From CAYLNM01 sp964385045 (GTDB lineage: Bacteria; Planctomycetota; Phycisphaerae; Phycisphaerales; SM1A02), in NCBI GenBank assembly GCA_964385045.1, contig CAYLNM010000230.1:1-5003 (forward strand): a stretch of 5,003 nt of DNA, read 5' to 3'. Under the pieces are notes generated by a model. It ran no database searches. It saw nothing but the letters and a program-made list of their open reading frames with translations, and was not told the origin of the DNA. Below are positions 1-5,003 of the stretch, in pieces; position 1 is the first letter of the stretch, and the number at the start of each line of letters is the position of its first letter. A program made the translations under genes and the position numbers.

Positions 1-258
1 CAAGCCGTCCCGGCTCCGCAAGGGGGGTCGGGGACGCGCTTCGCCGGACGCTTACAGTCCGACAGGCGGACGTTGCGAGACGCGCTGTGGACCGGGCGTC
101 ATCGGTTCCTCGACACATCGGCCGAAGCGACCGAGAAGCGTTTCGAGCGACTTCCGCTCTCGATCCACGAACACCGGGAGTCGGTGCGGGGCCGCTCGGG
201 CGAGCACGCGGCCGAGCCGGACGACTTGCCGCCCGCGTGGTCGCCGCTCACCCGGTGA
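1..258 (+). CDS. Possible C-terminal end of an upstream gene (left-truncated, doubtful)
   Basis: This frame is open from the left edge to a TGA at 256-258, giving about 85 codons with no stop. By my hand count, A/T is most frequent at second positions, lower at first and lowest at third, which is the order seen in the real genes here. That is the only positive evidence. The translation contains a charged stretch (residues such as FLDTSAEATEKRFERLPLSI near the middle) that I do not recognise, and no domain or motif is visible. At this G+C, stop-free frames of this length arise readily by chance, and an antisense frame (52-423) is also open here, with a poorer codon-position pattern. It may be the tail of a real gene that starts outside the window, or simply non-coding sequence. 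Confidence 0.2.
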   Translation, partial: QAVPAPQGGSGTRFAGRLQSDRRTLRDALWTGRHRFLDTSAEATEKRFERLPLSIHEHRESVRGRSGEHAAEPDDLPPAWSPLTR

Positions 259-306
259 TGGCCGGGCTCGGTGAGGCGGCTGACGGACACGCTTTCCGGT
301 GGCGGG

Positions 307-338
307 CGGGATCGCGCCGGCTGGACGGCATCCCGTTT
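307..338 (+). terminator. Bulged hairpin followed by TTT, terminator-like
   Basis: CGGGAT (307-312) pairs with ATCCCG (330-335). Inside it, GCCG (316-319) pairs with CGGC (326-329) around a 6-nt loop, leaving a 3-nt bulge (CGC) on the 5' side. The 10 base pairs are followed directly by TTT (336-338). This is the only hairpin in the window with any T-run after it. It lies between the possible upstream reading frame and the DUF885 gene, where a terminator would be expected. The T-run is short, so intrinsic termination is only plausible. Confidence 0.3.
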
Positions 339-389
339 CGGTCCGGCTGCGGGCTGGAGGCTCGGACGCTCCGTCAGGCGGGTCATTGA

Positions 390-395
390 TACAGT
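390..395 (+). promoter_or_regulatory. -10-like hexamer TACAGT, possible leaderless promoter
   Basis: TACAGT matches the bacterial -10 consensus TATAAT at four of six positions and lies in a small A/T-richer patch (385-395) within very GC-rich DNA. Only six bases separate it from the ATG at 402, so transcription would start at or next to the start codon. That fits the absence of a Shine-Dalgarno sequence upstream of 402. No -35 element is recognisable about 17 bases further upstream. This is a suggestion from spacing and composition only. Confidence 0.25.
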
Positions 396-401
396 CGCAC
401 C

Positions 402-2354
402 ATGCGAGAGCACTGCGATTCATCGTTCGCGGCCGCGGTGGCGTCGCCCGCCCGTCGGCGTCCCTGGCTCCGACTCGGCCTCCTCCCCCTCATTGCCGCC
501 TTCGCGACGGGCACGGCCACCGGCGCCGGTGTGCCGGCGATCCTGTTCGCCACCGCCGCCACGACGCCCCAGCCCGCCGGCGCCGTCGCCGACGAGGATG
601 CCCCCGCCATGGCCGCCCGCACCGCCGCGACCGAGCTCTTCGCCGACTACGACGCGTGGGCCCGGCTCGAGTTCCCGGGGGTCGCCCTCCAGGCCGGCGA
701 CCGCACCGCGATCGGCCGCCTGACCGACGAGTCGATCGCGGCCCAGGAGCGGCGGGCCCGTGACCGGGCGGGCTTCCGCGCCCGGCTCGACGCGATCGAC
801 CCCGCCCTGATCCCCGAGCGGGACCGGGTGAGCCTCGAGGTCCTGCGCTTCGCCCTCGACGAGGCCGACCTCGCGTGGGAGCATCGCTCGTTCCTCGCGC
901 CGACCGACCCGCTGTGGGGCATCCACCAGACGGTGGCCCGGCTCGCCGCCGGCCTGCCGCTGCAGCGACCCCGCGACTTCGAGCTGTACGTCGAGCGGGT
1001 CGCCCGGGTCCCGGACTGGATCGACGACGGCGTCGCCCGCATGCGGCAGGGGATCGCCGAGGGCCGCACCCACCCGCGGGTCATCATGGAGGGGATCACC
1101 GGCCAGATCGACGGGATGCTCGGCCCGGGGGGACTCGATCCGGTGCGGGAGCCGCTCGCCCGCATCCCCGACTCGATGCCCGAGGAGCGGCAGGCCGCCC
1201 TCACCGAGCGCATGGAGACGGAGCTGCTACCCGCGATCCGCGCGGCCCTGCAGCGCTACCGCGACTTCTTCGCGGGCGAGTACCTGCCCGCCTGCCGGCC
1301 CACGATCGCCGCCACCGACTGGCCGGACGGCGACGCGTGGTACGCCGGTCGCCTGCGGTCGATGACGACGACCGAGCTCACCGCCCGCGAGATCCACGAG
1401 ATCGGCCTCCGCGAGGTCGAGCGGGTCCGCTCGGAGATGCTGGACGTCATCGAGCGGACCGACTGGTTCGCCGCCGACCCGTCACGGGCCGCCATGGGCG
1501 AGGACGCCCGCTTCGCCGCGTTCCTCGAGTACCTGCGGACCGATCCGCGCTTCTACCACGAGACCGCCGAGGACCTGCTCGCCGGCTACCGCGACATCTG
1601 CAAGCGGATCGACGCGAAGCTGCCGCCGCTGTTCTCGATGCGATCGCTGCCGCGGCTGCCCTACGGCGTGGGCGAGATCCCGCCCGCGATCGCCCCGCGG
1701 CAGACGACGGCCTACTACCAGCCCGGCTCGCCGGCCACGGGCGTGCCCGGGATGTTCATGGCGAACACCTACCGGCTCGATCAGCGGCCGATCTACGAGA
1801 TGGTGCCGCTGAGCCTGCACGAGGCGGTGCCCGGCCACCATCTGCAGATCGCGCTCGCCCAGGAGCTCGAGGATCTGCCGCAGTTCCGCCGCACGACGTG
1901 GATCACCGCCTACGGCGAGGGCTGGGCGCTGTACGCCGAGCGGCTCGGCCTCGAGATGGGCATGTACGAGGATCCGTACGACGACTTCGGGCGGCTGCTG
2001 TTCGAGATGTGGCGGGCGTGCCGGCTCGTCGTGGATCCGGGCATGCACGCCCTGGGCTGGTCGCGGGAGGAAGCGCGCGCGTTCCTCCGCCGCAACACCG
2101 CGCTCGCCGAGACCAACATCCGGGCCGAGATCGACCGGTACATCGCCTGGCCGGCCCAGGCGGTCGCGTACAAGATCGGCGAGCTGCGGGTCCGCGCGAT
2201 GCGGCGGGAGGCCGAGCGGCGGCTGGGGGCGGCGTTCGACCCGCGGGAGTTCCACGCGATCCTGCTGTCCGAGGGCGGCGTGCCGCTGCCGGTGCTGGAG
2301 CAGCGGGTGGAGGCGTGGCTGGACTCGCGGCCGGGGGAGATCGCGTACGACTGA
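402..2354 (+). CDS. Exported DUF885 family protein, putative zinc metallopeptidase
   Basis: This 650-aa protein belongs to the DUF885 family, which are predicted zinc-dependent peptidases of mostly unknown substrate. The diagnostic motif HEAVPGHH lies at residues 473-480 (nt 1818-1841), followed by YGEGWALYAE at 504-513, where E506 is the likely third metal ligand. Other family landmarks are YYQPGSPATGVPGMFMAN (438-455), the ETNIRAEIDRYIAWPAQA stretch (570-587) and a C-terminal LLSEGGVPLPVLE. The domain spans roughly residues 70-645, so the protein is full length. The N-terminus carries RRRPWLR (18-24), then a moderately hydrophobic Ala/Gly-rich segment (about 25-53) and an AVA|DE site near residue 63. 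This suggests export, perhaps by the Tat route. I chose ATG 402 as the first start in the frame, but no Shine-Dalgarno precedes it. An in-frame GTG at 438 (residue 13) would also keep RRRPWLR and give a more typical signal length. The gene is followed by a hairpin and is probably transcribed alone. The family assignment is firm; the substrate is unknown. Confidence 0.95.
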   Translation: MREHCDSSFAAAVASPARRRPWLRLGLLPLIAAFATGTATGAGVPAILFATAATTPQPAGAVADEDAPAMAARTAATELFADYDAWARLEFPGVALQAGDRTAIGRLTDESIAAQERRARDRAGFRARLDAIDPALIPERDRVSLEVLRFALDEADLAWEHRSFLAPTDPLWGIHQTVARLAAGLPLQRPRDFELYVERVARVPDWIDDGVARMRQGIAEGRTHPRVIMEGITGQIDGMLGPGGLDPVREPLARIPDSMPEERQAALTERMETELLPAIRAALQRYRDFFAGEYLPACRPTIAATDWPDGDAWYAGRLRSMTTTELTAREIHEIGLREVERVRSEMLDVIERTDWFAADPSRAAMGEDARFAAFLEYLRTDPRFYHETAEDLLAGYRDICKRIDAKLPPLFSMRSLPRLPYGVGEIPPAIAPRQTTAYYQPGSPATGVPGMFMANTYRLDQRPIYEMVPLSLHEAVPGHHLQIALAQELEDLPQFRRTTWITAYGEGWALYAERLGLEMGMYEDPYDDFGRLLFEMWRACRLVVDPGMHALGWSREEARAFLRRNTALAETNIRAEIDRYIAWPAQAVAYKIGELRVRAMRREAERRLGAAFDPREFHAILLSEGGVPLPVLEQRVEAWLDSRPGEIAYD

Positions 2355-2387
2355 GGCTCCCGCCTCCGGCATCGGTGGTGGGACCAG

Positions 2388-2411
2388 CCCGGAACCCTCC
2401 CCGGTTCCGGG
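2388..2411 (+). terminator. Perfect 9-bp hairpin after the DUF885 gene
   Basis: CCCGGAACC (2388-2396) and GGTTCCGGG (2403-2411) are exact reverse complements around a 6-nt loop, CTCCCC. The hairpin starts 34 bases after the DUF885 stop codon. No T-run follows; the next bases are GGGCCCGACG. It may be a U-less terminator, a 3'-end protecting structure or an attenuator. A weaker imperfect hairpin (about 2420-2451) lies directly after it, so the gap is rich in structure. Confidence 0.5.
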
Positions 2412-2454
2412 GGCCCGACGAGGCCCCGCCGCGGGCAAGCCCCGGGTCCTCCCG

Positions 2455-2460
2455 TAGAAT
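2455..2460 (+). promoter_or_regulatory. -10-like box TAGAAT upstream of the membrane/lipoprotein pair
   Basis: TAGAAT matches TATAAT at five of six positions and is the most A/T-rich spot in the 190-base gap. Transcription starting about seven bases downstream would give a 5' leader of roughly 75-80 nt before the ATG at 2545. No convincing -35 hexamer is visible at the expected distance. Its position after the hairpin at 2388-2411 supports a new transcription unit starting here. Confidence 0.35.
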
Positions 2461-2532
2461 CGAAGGTGTCGCGGCGCTTGCTCCTCCGGGGCCGGGGATC
2501 CGTGCGGGCGCCCGGCGACGCTCGCTCCACGC

Positions 2533-2537
2533 AGGAG
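2533..2537 (+). promoter_or_regulatory. Ribosome binding site AGGAG
   Basis: AGGAG lies 7 nt before the ATG at 2545, which is optimal spacing. It fixes 2545 as the start of the membrane protein gene over the in-frame ATG at 2572, which has no comparable site. Confidence 0.8.
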
Positions 2538-2544
2538 ACGTCCG

Positions 2545-3831
2545 ATGGCCTCGTCCTCCAGTCCGGCGCCGATGTTCGCCCCCGGCGCGGCCGGATCCGT
2601 CCCGGGCCCGCCGCCCCGCACCGCCACCGCCGGCATCGTGCCGTGGACCGCGGTGCCGATCGCCGCGTGGGGCGTCGCCCTGATCGGCGGCGGCGTGGCC
2701 CACGGGGAGGCCGCCTGGGCTCCGGCCGCCCTCGGGGCCGGCCTCGTCGCCGTCCTCGCCGCGGTGCTGACGTTCCTCGCCCGCCGGCCCGGCACCGGGC
2801 TCGCGATCGCCACCGGCGGCACCGCGGCCGGCCTGCTCGCCGCAGGCTGGCTGGCGGGCGACGCGGTGGCCGCGATCGCGGGCGCGACGGGGCTCGTCGT
2901 CCTCGGAGCCGCCGGCCTGGTGACGGCTGCCGTCGCCCGGCTGCTCGATGTCGCGGCGGGCACAGCCGGTGGCGGCCTCGGCGCGGCGCGGGCCGCGGAC
3001 GGCGGCACCGTGCGGCTCCACGCCGACGTCGAGGACATGCTCCGCCGCATCGACGAGCACGCGATGCTCTCGGACAACGCCCGCCGCGTGCTCTTCCGCG
3101 AGCGCGAGCTGGCTCTGCTCGGGCAGGCGATCGAGGAGGACATCCGCGACGGGCGCTACGACGTCGCCCTGACCCTCGCCGACGAGATGGCCGACGTCTT
3201 CGGCGAGCGGGACCGGGCCGAGCAGTACCGCGAGCAGGTCCTCCGCGAGCGCTCGCACCGTCACGAGGCCACCGTCCGCACCGAGCTCGGCGAGCTCGAC
3301 CGGCTGCTGTCGCACCGCCAGTGGCGGACCGCGCAGGAGGTCGCCGACCGGCTGCGCCGCACGCAGCCGGATCCCGAGCTCGCGGCCGACATCGACCGGC
3401 GGTTCCTCGCCGCCCGGGCCAGGCACAAGCAGGATCTGGAGGCCGCGTTCCTCGCCTGCGTGGAGCGGGGCGACACCGAGGAAGCGATGCGGGTGCTGCG
3501 CGAGCTCGATCACTACCTCACCGCCGAGGAGGCGGGGCGGTTCCGCGAGCTCGCCGGCGGCGTCATCAAGCAGCACCGCGAGAACCTCGGACTGCAATTC
3601 AAGCTCGCGGTCAACGACCACCGCTGGCAGGAGGCGGTCACCATCGGCGAGACGATCATCGTGGAGTTCCCGAACACGAAGATGGCGGGAGAAGTCCGGT
3701 CGATGATCGACCTGCTCCGCCGCCGGGCCGACGGCGAGCCCGTCGCGGCCGGGGACGCCGGCGGCGGGGAACACGCGCCGCCGCCGGGGCCACCCGCGCC
3801 GGAGGCGAACGCCGGGGAGGTGCGGCCGTGA
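2545..3831 (+). CDS. Four-helix membrane protein with cytoplasmic TPR-like domain, function unknown
   Basis: I do not recognise this 428-aa protein as a named family. After a Ser/Pro/Gly-rich N-terminus (1-29), four hydrophobic segments follow at about residues 31-52, 58-79, 83-103 and 106-133. The only charged pair in the loops is RR at 80-81 between helices 2 and 3. By the positive-inside rule this puts both termini in the cytoplasm. Residues about 158-395 are strongly helical and contain repeated helix pairs of TPR character: AIEEDIRDGRYDVALTLADE (195-214), LLSHRQWRTAQEVADRL (254-270), AFLACVERGDTEEAMRVLRE (301-320) and FKLAVNDHRWQEAVTIGETI (352-371). The last 30 residues are Pro/Gly/Ala-rich and probably disordered. 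Such a domain usually binds other proteins; no catalytic motif is visible. The gene has a strong ribosome binding site, and its stop overlaps the next start (GTGA, 3828-3831), so it is coupled to the lipoprotein gene. Reading frame and topology are well supported; the role is unknown. Confidence 0.93.
   Translation: MASSSSPAPMFAPGAAGSVPGPPPRTATAGIVPWTAVPIAAWGVALIGGGVAHGEAAWAPAALGAGLVAVLAAVLTFLARRPGTGLAIATGGTAAGLLAAGWLAGDAVAAIAGATGLVVLGAAGLVTAAVARLLDVAAGTAGGGLGAARAADGGTVRLHADVEDMLRRIDEHAMLSDNARRVLFRERELALLGQAIEEDIRDGRYDVALTLADEMADVFGERDRAEQYREQVLRERSHRHEATVRTELGELDRLLSHRQWRTAQEVADRLRRTQPDPELAADIDRRFLAARARHKQDLEAAFLACVERGDTEEAMRVLRELDHYLTAEEAGRFRELAGGVIKQHRENLGLQFKLAVNDHRWQEAVTIGETIIVEFPNTKMAGEVRSMIDLLRRRADGEPVAAGDAGGGEHAPPPGPPAPEANAGEVRP
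3814..3820 (+). promoter_or_regulatory. Ribosome binding site GGGGAGG
   Basis: GGGGAGG lies inside the end of the membrane protein gene, 7 nt before the GTG at 3828. It supports that GTG as the lipoprotein start, even though the same frame stays open much further upstream. Confidence 0.75.
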
Positions 3832-4736
3832 GCCGTCGCCACTCGCCTCGCGCCGCCGCCGTCGTGCTCGCTGCCGGGCTCGTGGCCGCGGCCCTCGGAC
3901 CGCTCGCCGGCTGCGACACGGTGGGGGCGGACATCGAGGACTCGTTCGGCGGCCTCTTTCCCCCCAGCCCGACGCAGGCGGTGCTCTGGACCACCGACAC
4001 CGACCCGGACCTGCGCCGCCGCGGGGTGCTGCTGCTCGGCAACGCGGTCTTCGGCGGCGAGGAGCCATACGTGCGGCTCTACCGCGACTACGCAGCCAAC
4101 GAGCAGAACCCGCTCGTGAAGGCCGCGGCCATTCGCGCCCTCGCCCGCCACGGCGAGGTGACCGATGCGCGGCTCATCGCGACGCAGCTGGCCGACGAGA
4201 GCCGGCAGGTCCGCTGGGAGGCGGCGAGAGGGCTGCAGCGACTGCACGACCCGTCGGTGGTGCCCGACCTGCTCGACCGCGTGCGCGATCCCGACGAGGA
4301 CGTGCAGGTGCGGGTGGCCGCGATCACCGCCCTGGGGCAGTACGGCAGCGACCGCGTCTTCCAGGGCCTCGTCTCGGCCCTCGAGGCCCCCGAGCTGGCG
4401 GTGAACCGGGCCGCGGTCGAGACCCTCGCCCAGCTCACCGGCGAGGACTTCGGCATCGATCCGCAGGCGTGGCTCGCCTGGTACGCGGAGGCCCGCCCCG
4501 ACGGCGGGGCGCTCGCGGGTGCGTCGTCGTTCACGTACCCCACCTACGACCGACCGCCGTCGTGGCTCGAGCAGCTGGCCTTCTGGAACCCGCCGGTGCG
4601 CGAGTTCCCCGGACCGCCGCTCGGACTCGAGCCGGCCGGGGCCCGCGAGACCTACCCGGACGACGCGGACGACGCGGACGACGCGGAGGACGACCGCGGC
4701 GACGCGTCCGCGGGGGCGTCGGCCGACACCGACTGA
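3828..4736 (+). CDS. HEAT-repeat lipoprotein with acidic C-terminal tail, function unknown
   Basis: This 302-aa protein starts at GTG 3828, overlapping the previous stop by four bases. The start is chosen because a Shine-Dalgarno lies 7 nt upstream and because it begins a textbook lipoprotein signal: MSRRHSPR, a hydrophobic core (about 9-25) and lipobox LAGC (26-29). Cys29 would be lipidated. Asp30 at +2 would, under the E. coli Lol rule, keep the protein in the inner membrane. HEAT-like repeats follow at about 59-74, 95-109 (PLVKAAAIRALARHG), 127-140 (QVRWEAARGLQRLH), 159-173 (VQVRVAAITALGQYG) and 190-204 (LAVNRAAVETLAQLT), spaced 31-33 residues apart. Such arrays form curved binding solenoids; no enzyme motif is seen. 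A Pro/aromatic segment (236-265, including YPTYDRPPSW and FWNPPVREFPGPP) follows, then an acidic tail (278-289) encoded by a DNA repeat. The solenoid should lie on the periplasmic side, opposite the TPR-like domain of the coupled membrane protein. A partnership is inferred, not shown. Confidence 0.9.
   Translation: MSRRHSPRAAAVVLAAGLVAAALGPLAGCDTVGADIEDSFGGLFPPSPTQAVLWTTDTDPDLRRRGVLLLGNAVFGGEEPYVRLYRDYAANEQNPLVKAAAIRALARHGEVTDARLIATQLADESRQVRWEAARGLQRLHDPSVVPDLLDRVRDPDEDVQVRVAAITALGQYGSDRVFQGLVSALEAPELAVNRAAVETLAQLTGEDFGIDPQAWLAWYAEARPDGGALAGASSFTYPTYDRPPSWLEQLAFWNPPVREFPGPPLGLEPAGARETYPDDADDADDAEDDRGDASAGASADTD
4659..4685 (+). repeat. Three tandem 9-bp repeats (GACGACGCG) in the lipoprotein gene
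   Basis: Three perfect copies of GACGACGCG lie head to tail at 4659-4667, 4668-4676 and 4677-4685, followed by a diverged GAGGACGAC. Each unit encodes Asp-Asp-Ala in frame, giving the acidic tail at residues 278-286. Because the unit length is a multiple of three, slippage would change tail length without breaking the frame. Confidence 0.9.
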
Positions 4737-4739
4737 CGG

Positions 4740-4760
4740 CCGGCGGCCGCCCGCCGCCGG
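4740..4760 (+). terminator. Perfect 8-bp GC hairpin just after the lipoprotein stop
   Basis: CCGGCGGC (4740-4747) and GCCGCCGG (4753-4760) are exact reverse complements around a 5-nt loop (CGCCC). The hairpin begins three bases after the TGA at 4734-4736. All stem pairs are G-C, and no T-run follows. Its position suggests a 3'-end or termination structure for the two-gene unit. Confidence 0.5.
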
Positions 4761-4766
4761 TGCGGA

Positions 4767-4801
4767 GGCGACGACGGGTTTCCGGACCCGTCGGTGTCGC
4801 C
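4767..4801 (+). terminator. Second, longer hairpin (13 bp with one bulge)
   Basis: CGACGGGT (4772-4779) pairs with ACCCGTCG (4786-4793) around the 6-nt loop TTCCGG. GGCGA (4767-4771) extends the stem by pairing with TCGCC (4797-4801) across a 3-nt bulge on the 3' side. No T-run follows. It lies six bases after the hairpin at 4740-4760, so the two form a tandem pair. A palindromic protein-binding site is the main alternative to a terminator. Confidence 0.5.
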
Positions 4802-4916
4802 GCGCGGGGGCCGGACCACCACGTGCCGTCGCGACGAGCCCGGCCGCGGGCGGCGATCGATGCGCGGCTGGCCCCGCCGCTCCACCGTGCCGATGAGCCG
4901 CCGGGAGGAGCCGGTC

Positions 4917-5003
4917 GTGGGACCGCTGGTGCGACCTCGCCGAGGTCCGTCCGCCCGGGCCGCCCGCGCGGATCCATCCTCCGCGTCCGTCCGCCCCGAG
5001 CTC
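4917..5003 (+). CDS. Possible start of a gene running off the right edge (doubtful)
   Basis: A GTG at 4917 lies 6 nt after GGGAGGAG (4903-4910), a good Shine-Dalgarno match, and its frame is open for 29 codons to the window end. In-frame ATGs at 4860 and 4893 also exist, without good ribosome binding sites. The predicted peptide (beginning MGPLVRPRRGPSARAARADP) is rich in Arg, Pro and Ala and shows no domain. Few second positions are A/T, which is unlike the real genes here. A small inverted repeat, GACCTC/GAGGTC (4933-4947), lies inside it. The Shine-Dalgarno is the only support; a chance match is equally likely. Confidence 0.18.
   Translation, partial: MGPLVRPRRGPSARAARADPSSASVRPEL

Larger units (their letters stand above)
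259..401. other. Intergenic stretch upstream of the DUF885 gene
   Basis: Frames crossing this stretch give arginine- and proline-rich translations with no recognisable domain, and none has a ribosome binding site before its start. The contents I can support are the terminator-like hairpin at 307-338 and a -10-like hexamer just before the next gene. There is also a weak 6-bp inverted repeat, CTCACC (247-252) with GGTGAG (270-275), which overlaps the stop codon at 256-258. Together with 1-258, this is about 400 bases without a confident gene. Confidence 0.5.

Noticed and set aside
247..275. CTCACC/GGTGAG inverted repeat
   Set aside because: Only six base pairs with a 17-nt loop and no T-run, so it is weak evidence for a terminator or operator.
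52..423. Antisense 123-codon open frame upstream of the DUF885 gene
   Set aside because: No recognisable domain, no clear ribosome binding site, it overlaps the DUF885 start, and its codon-position composition is poorer than that of the sense frame.
875..2683. A 602-codon open frame in another + strand frame over the DUF885 gene
   Set aside because: Its translation is arginine-, proline- and alanine-rich with no domain. It is the expected shadow of a very GC-rich gene, and DUF885 motifs are intact in the true frame.
2466..3827. Upstream extension of the lipoprotein frame to a GTG at 2466, five bases after TAGAAT
   Set aside because: It would bury the lipoprotein signal inside the protein and overlap the whole membrane protein gene. 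The extended translation is Arg-rich, and the Shine-Dalgarno at 3814-3820 with the lipobox marks 3828 as the start.
1903..4068. A 721-codon antisense open frame, with other long antisense frames such as 1482-3143
   Set aside because: These overlap three well-supported + strand genes, give low-complexity Arg/Pro/Gly-rich translations and have no recognisable motif. Long antisense frames are common at this G+C.
4531..4977. Antisense open frame over the lipoprotein end and right flank
   Set aside because: Arg/Pro/Gly-rich shadow overlapping the lipoprotein coding region, with no motif.

Overview
The window has very high G+C. Its real genes show the usual coding signature: nearly every third codon position is G or C, and A/T is concentrated at second positions. 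Gene style (alanine/arginine-rich proteins, a DUF885 metallopeptidase, a polytopic membrane protein with a TPR-like tail, a HEAT-repeat lipoprotein) points to a Gram-negative-type bacterium. A GC-rich planctomycete, possibly of the Phycisphaerae, is my best guess, but this rests on gene style rather than on any marker gene. I see no tRNA, rRNA, CRISPR array, insertion sequence or phage gene.

Layout, all on the + strand. Positions 1-401 hold no confident gene. A frame open from the left edge to a stop at 256-258 may be the tail of an upstream gene, and a bulged hairpin followed by TTT (307-338) could end that unit. Positions 402-2354 encode a complete exported DUF885 protein, a putative zinc peptidase with a HEAVPGHH motif. 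It has no Shine-Dalgarno sequence, but a -10-like hexamer lies immediately upstream. A 190-base gap (2355-2544) then holds a perfect 9-bp hairpin, a TAGAAT -10-like box and a good ribosome binding site.

Positions 2545-3831 and 3828-4736 form a translationally coupled pair with a 4-base overlap. The first gene encodes a four-helix membrane protein with a large TPR-like helical C-terminal domain, predicted to face the cytoplasm. The second encodes a HEAT-repeat lipoprotein with a clean LAGC lipobox, followed by Asp at +2, and an acidic, repeat-encoded C-terminus. Both are built of protein-protein interaction repeats, so together they look like an undescribed scaffold on the two faces of one membrane. 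Two strong hairpins (4740-4760 and 4767-4801) follow the pair. The last 200 bases have no confident gene, only a possible start at 4917 that runs off the edge.

The DUF885 gene appears to be a separate transcription unit from the membrane/lipoprotein pair, and nothing in the sequence ties their functions together. The pair is the part of the window most likely to be an undescribed system.
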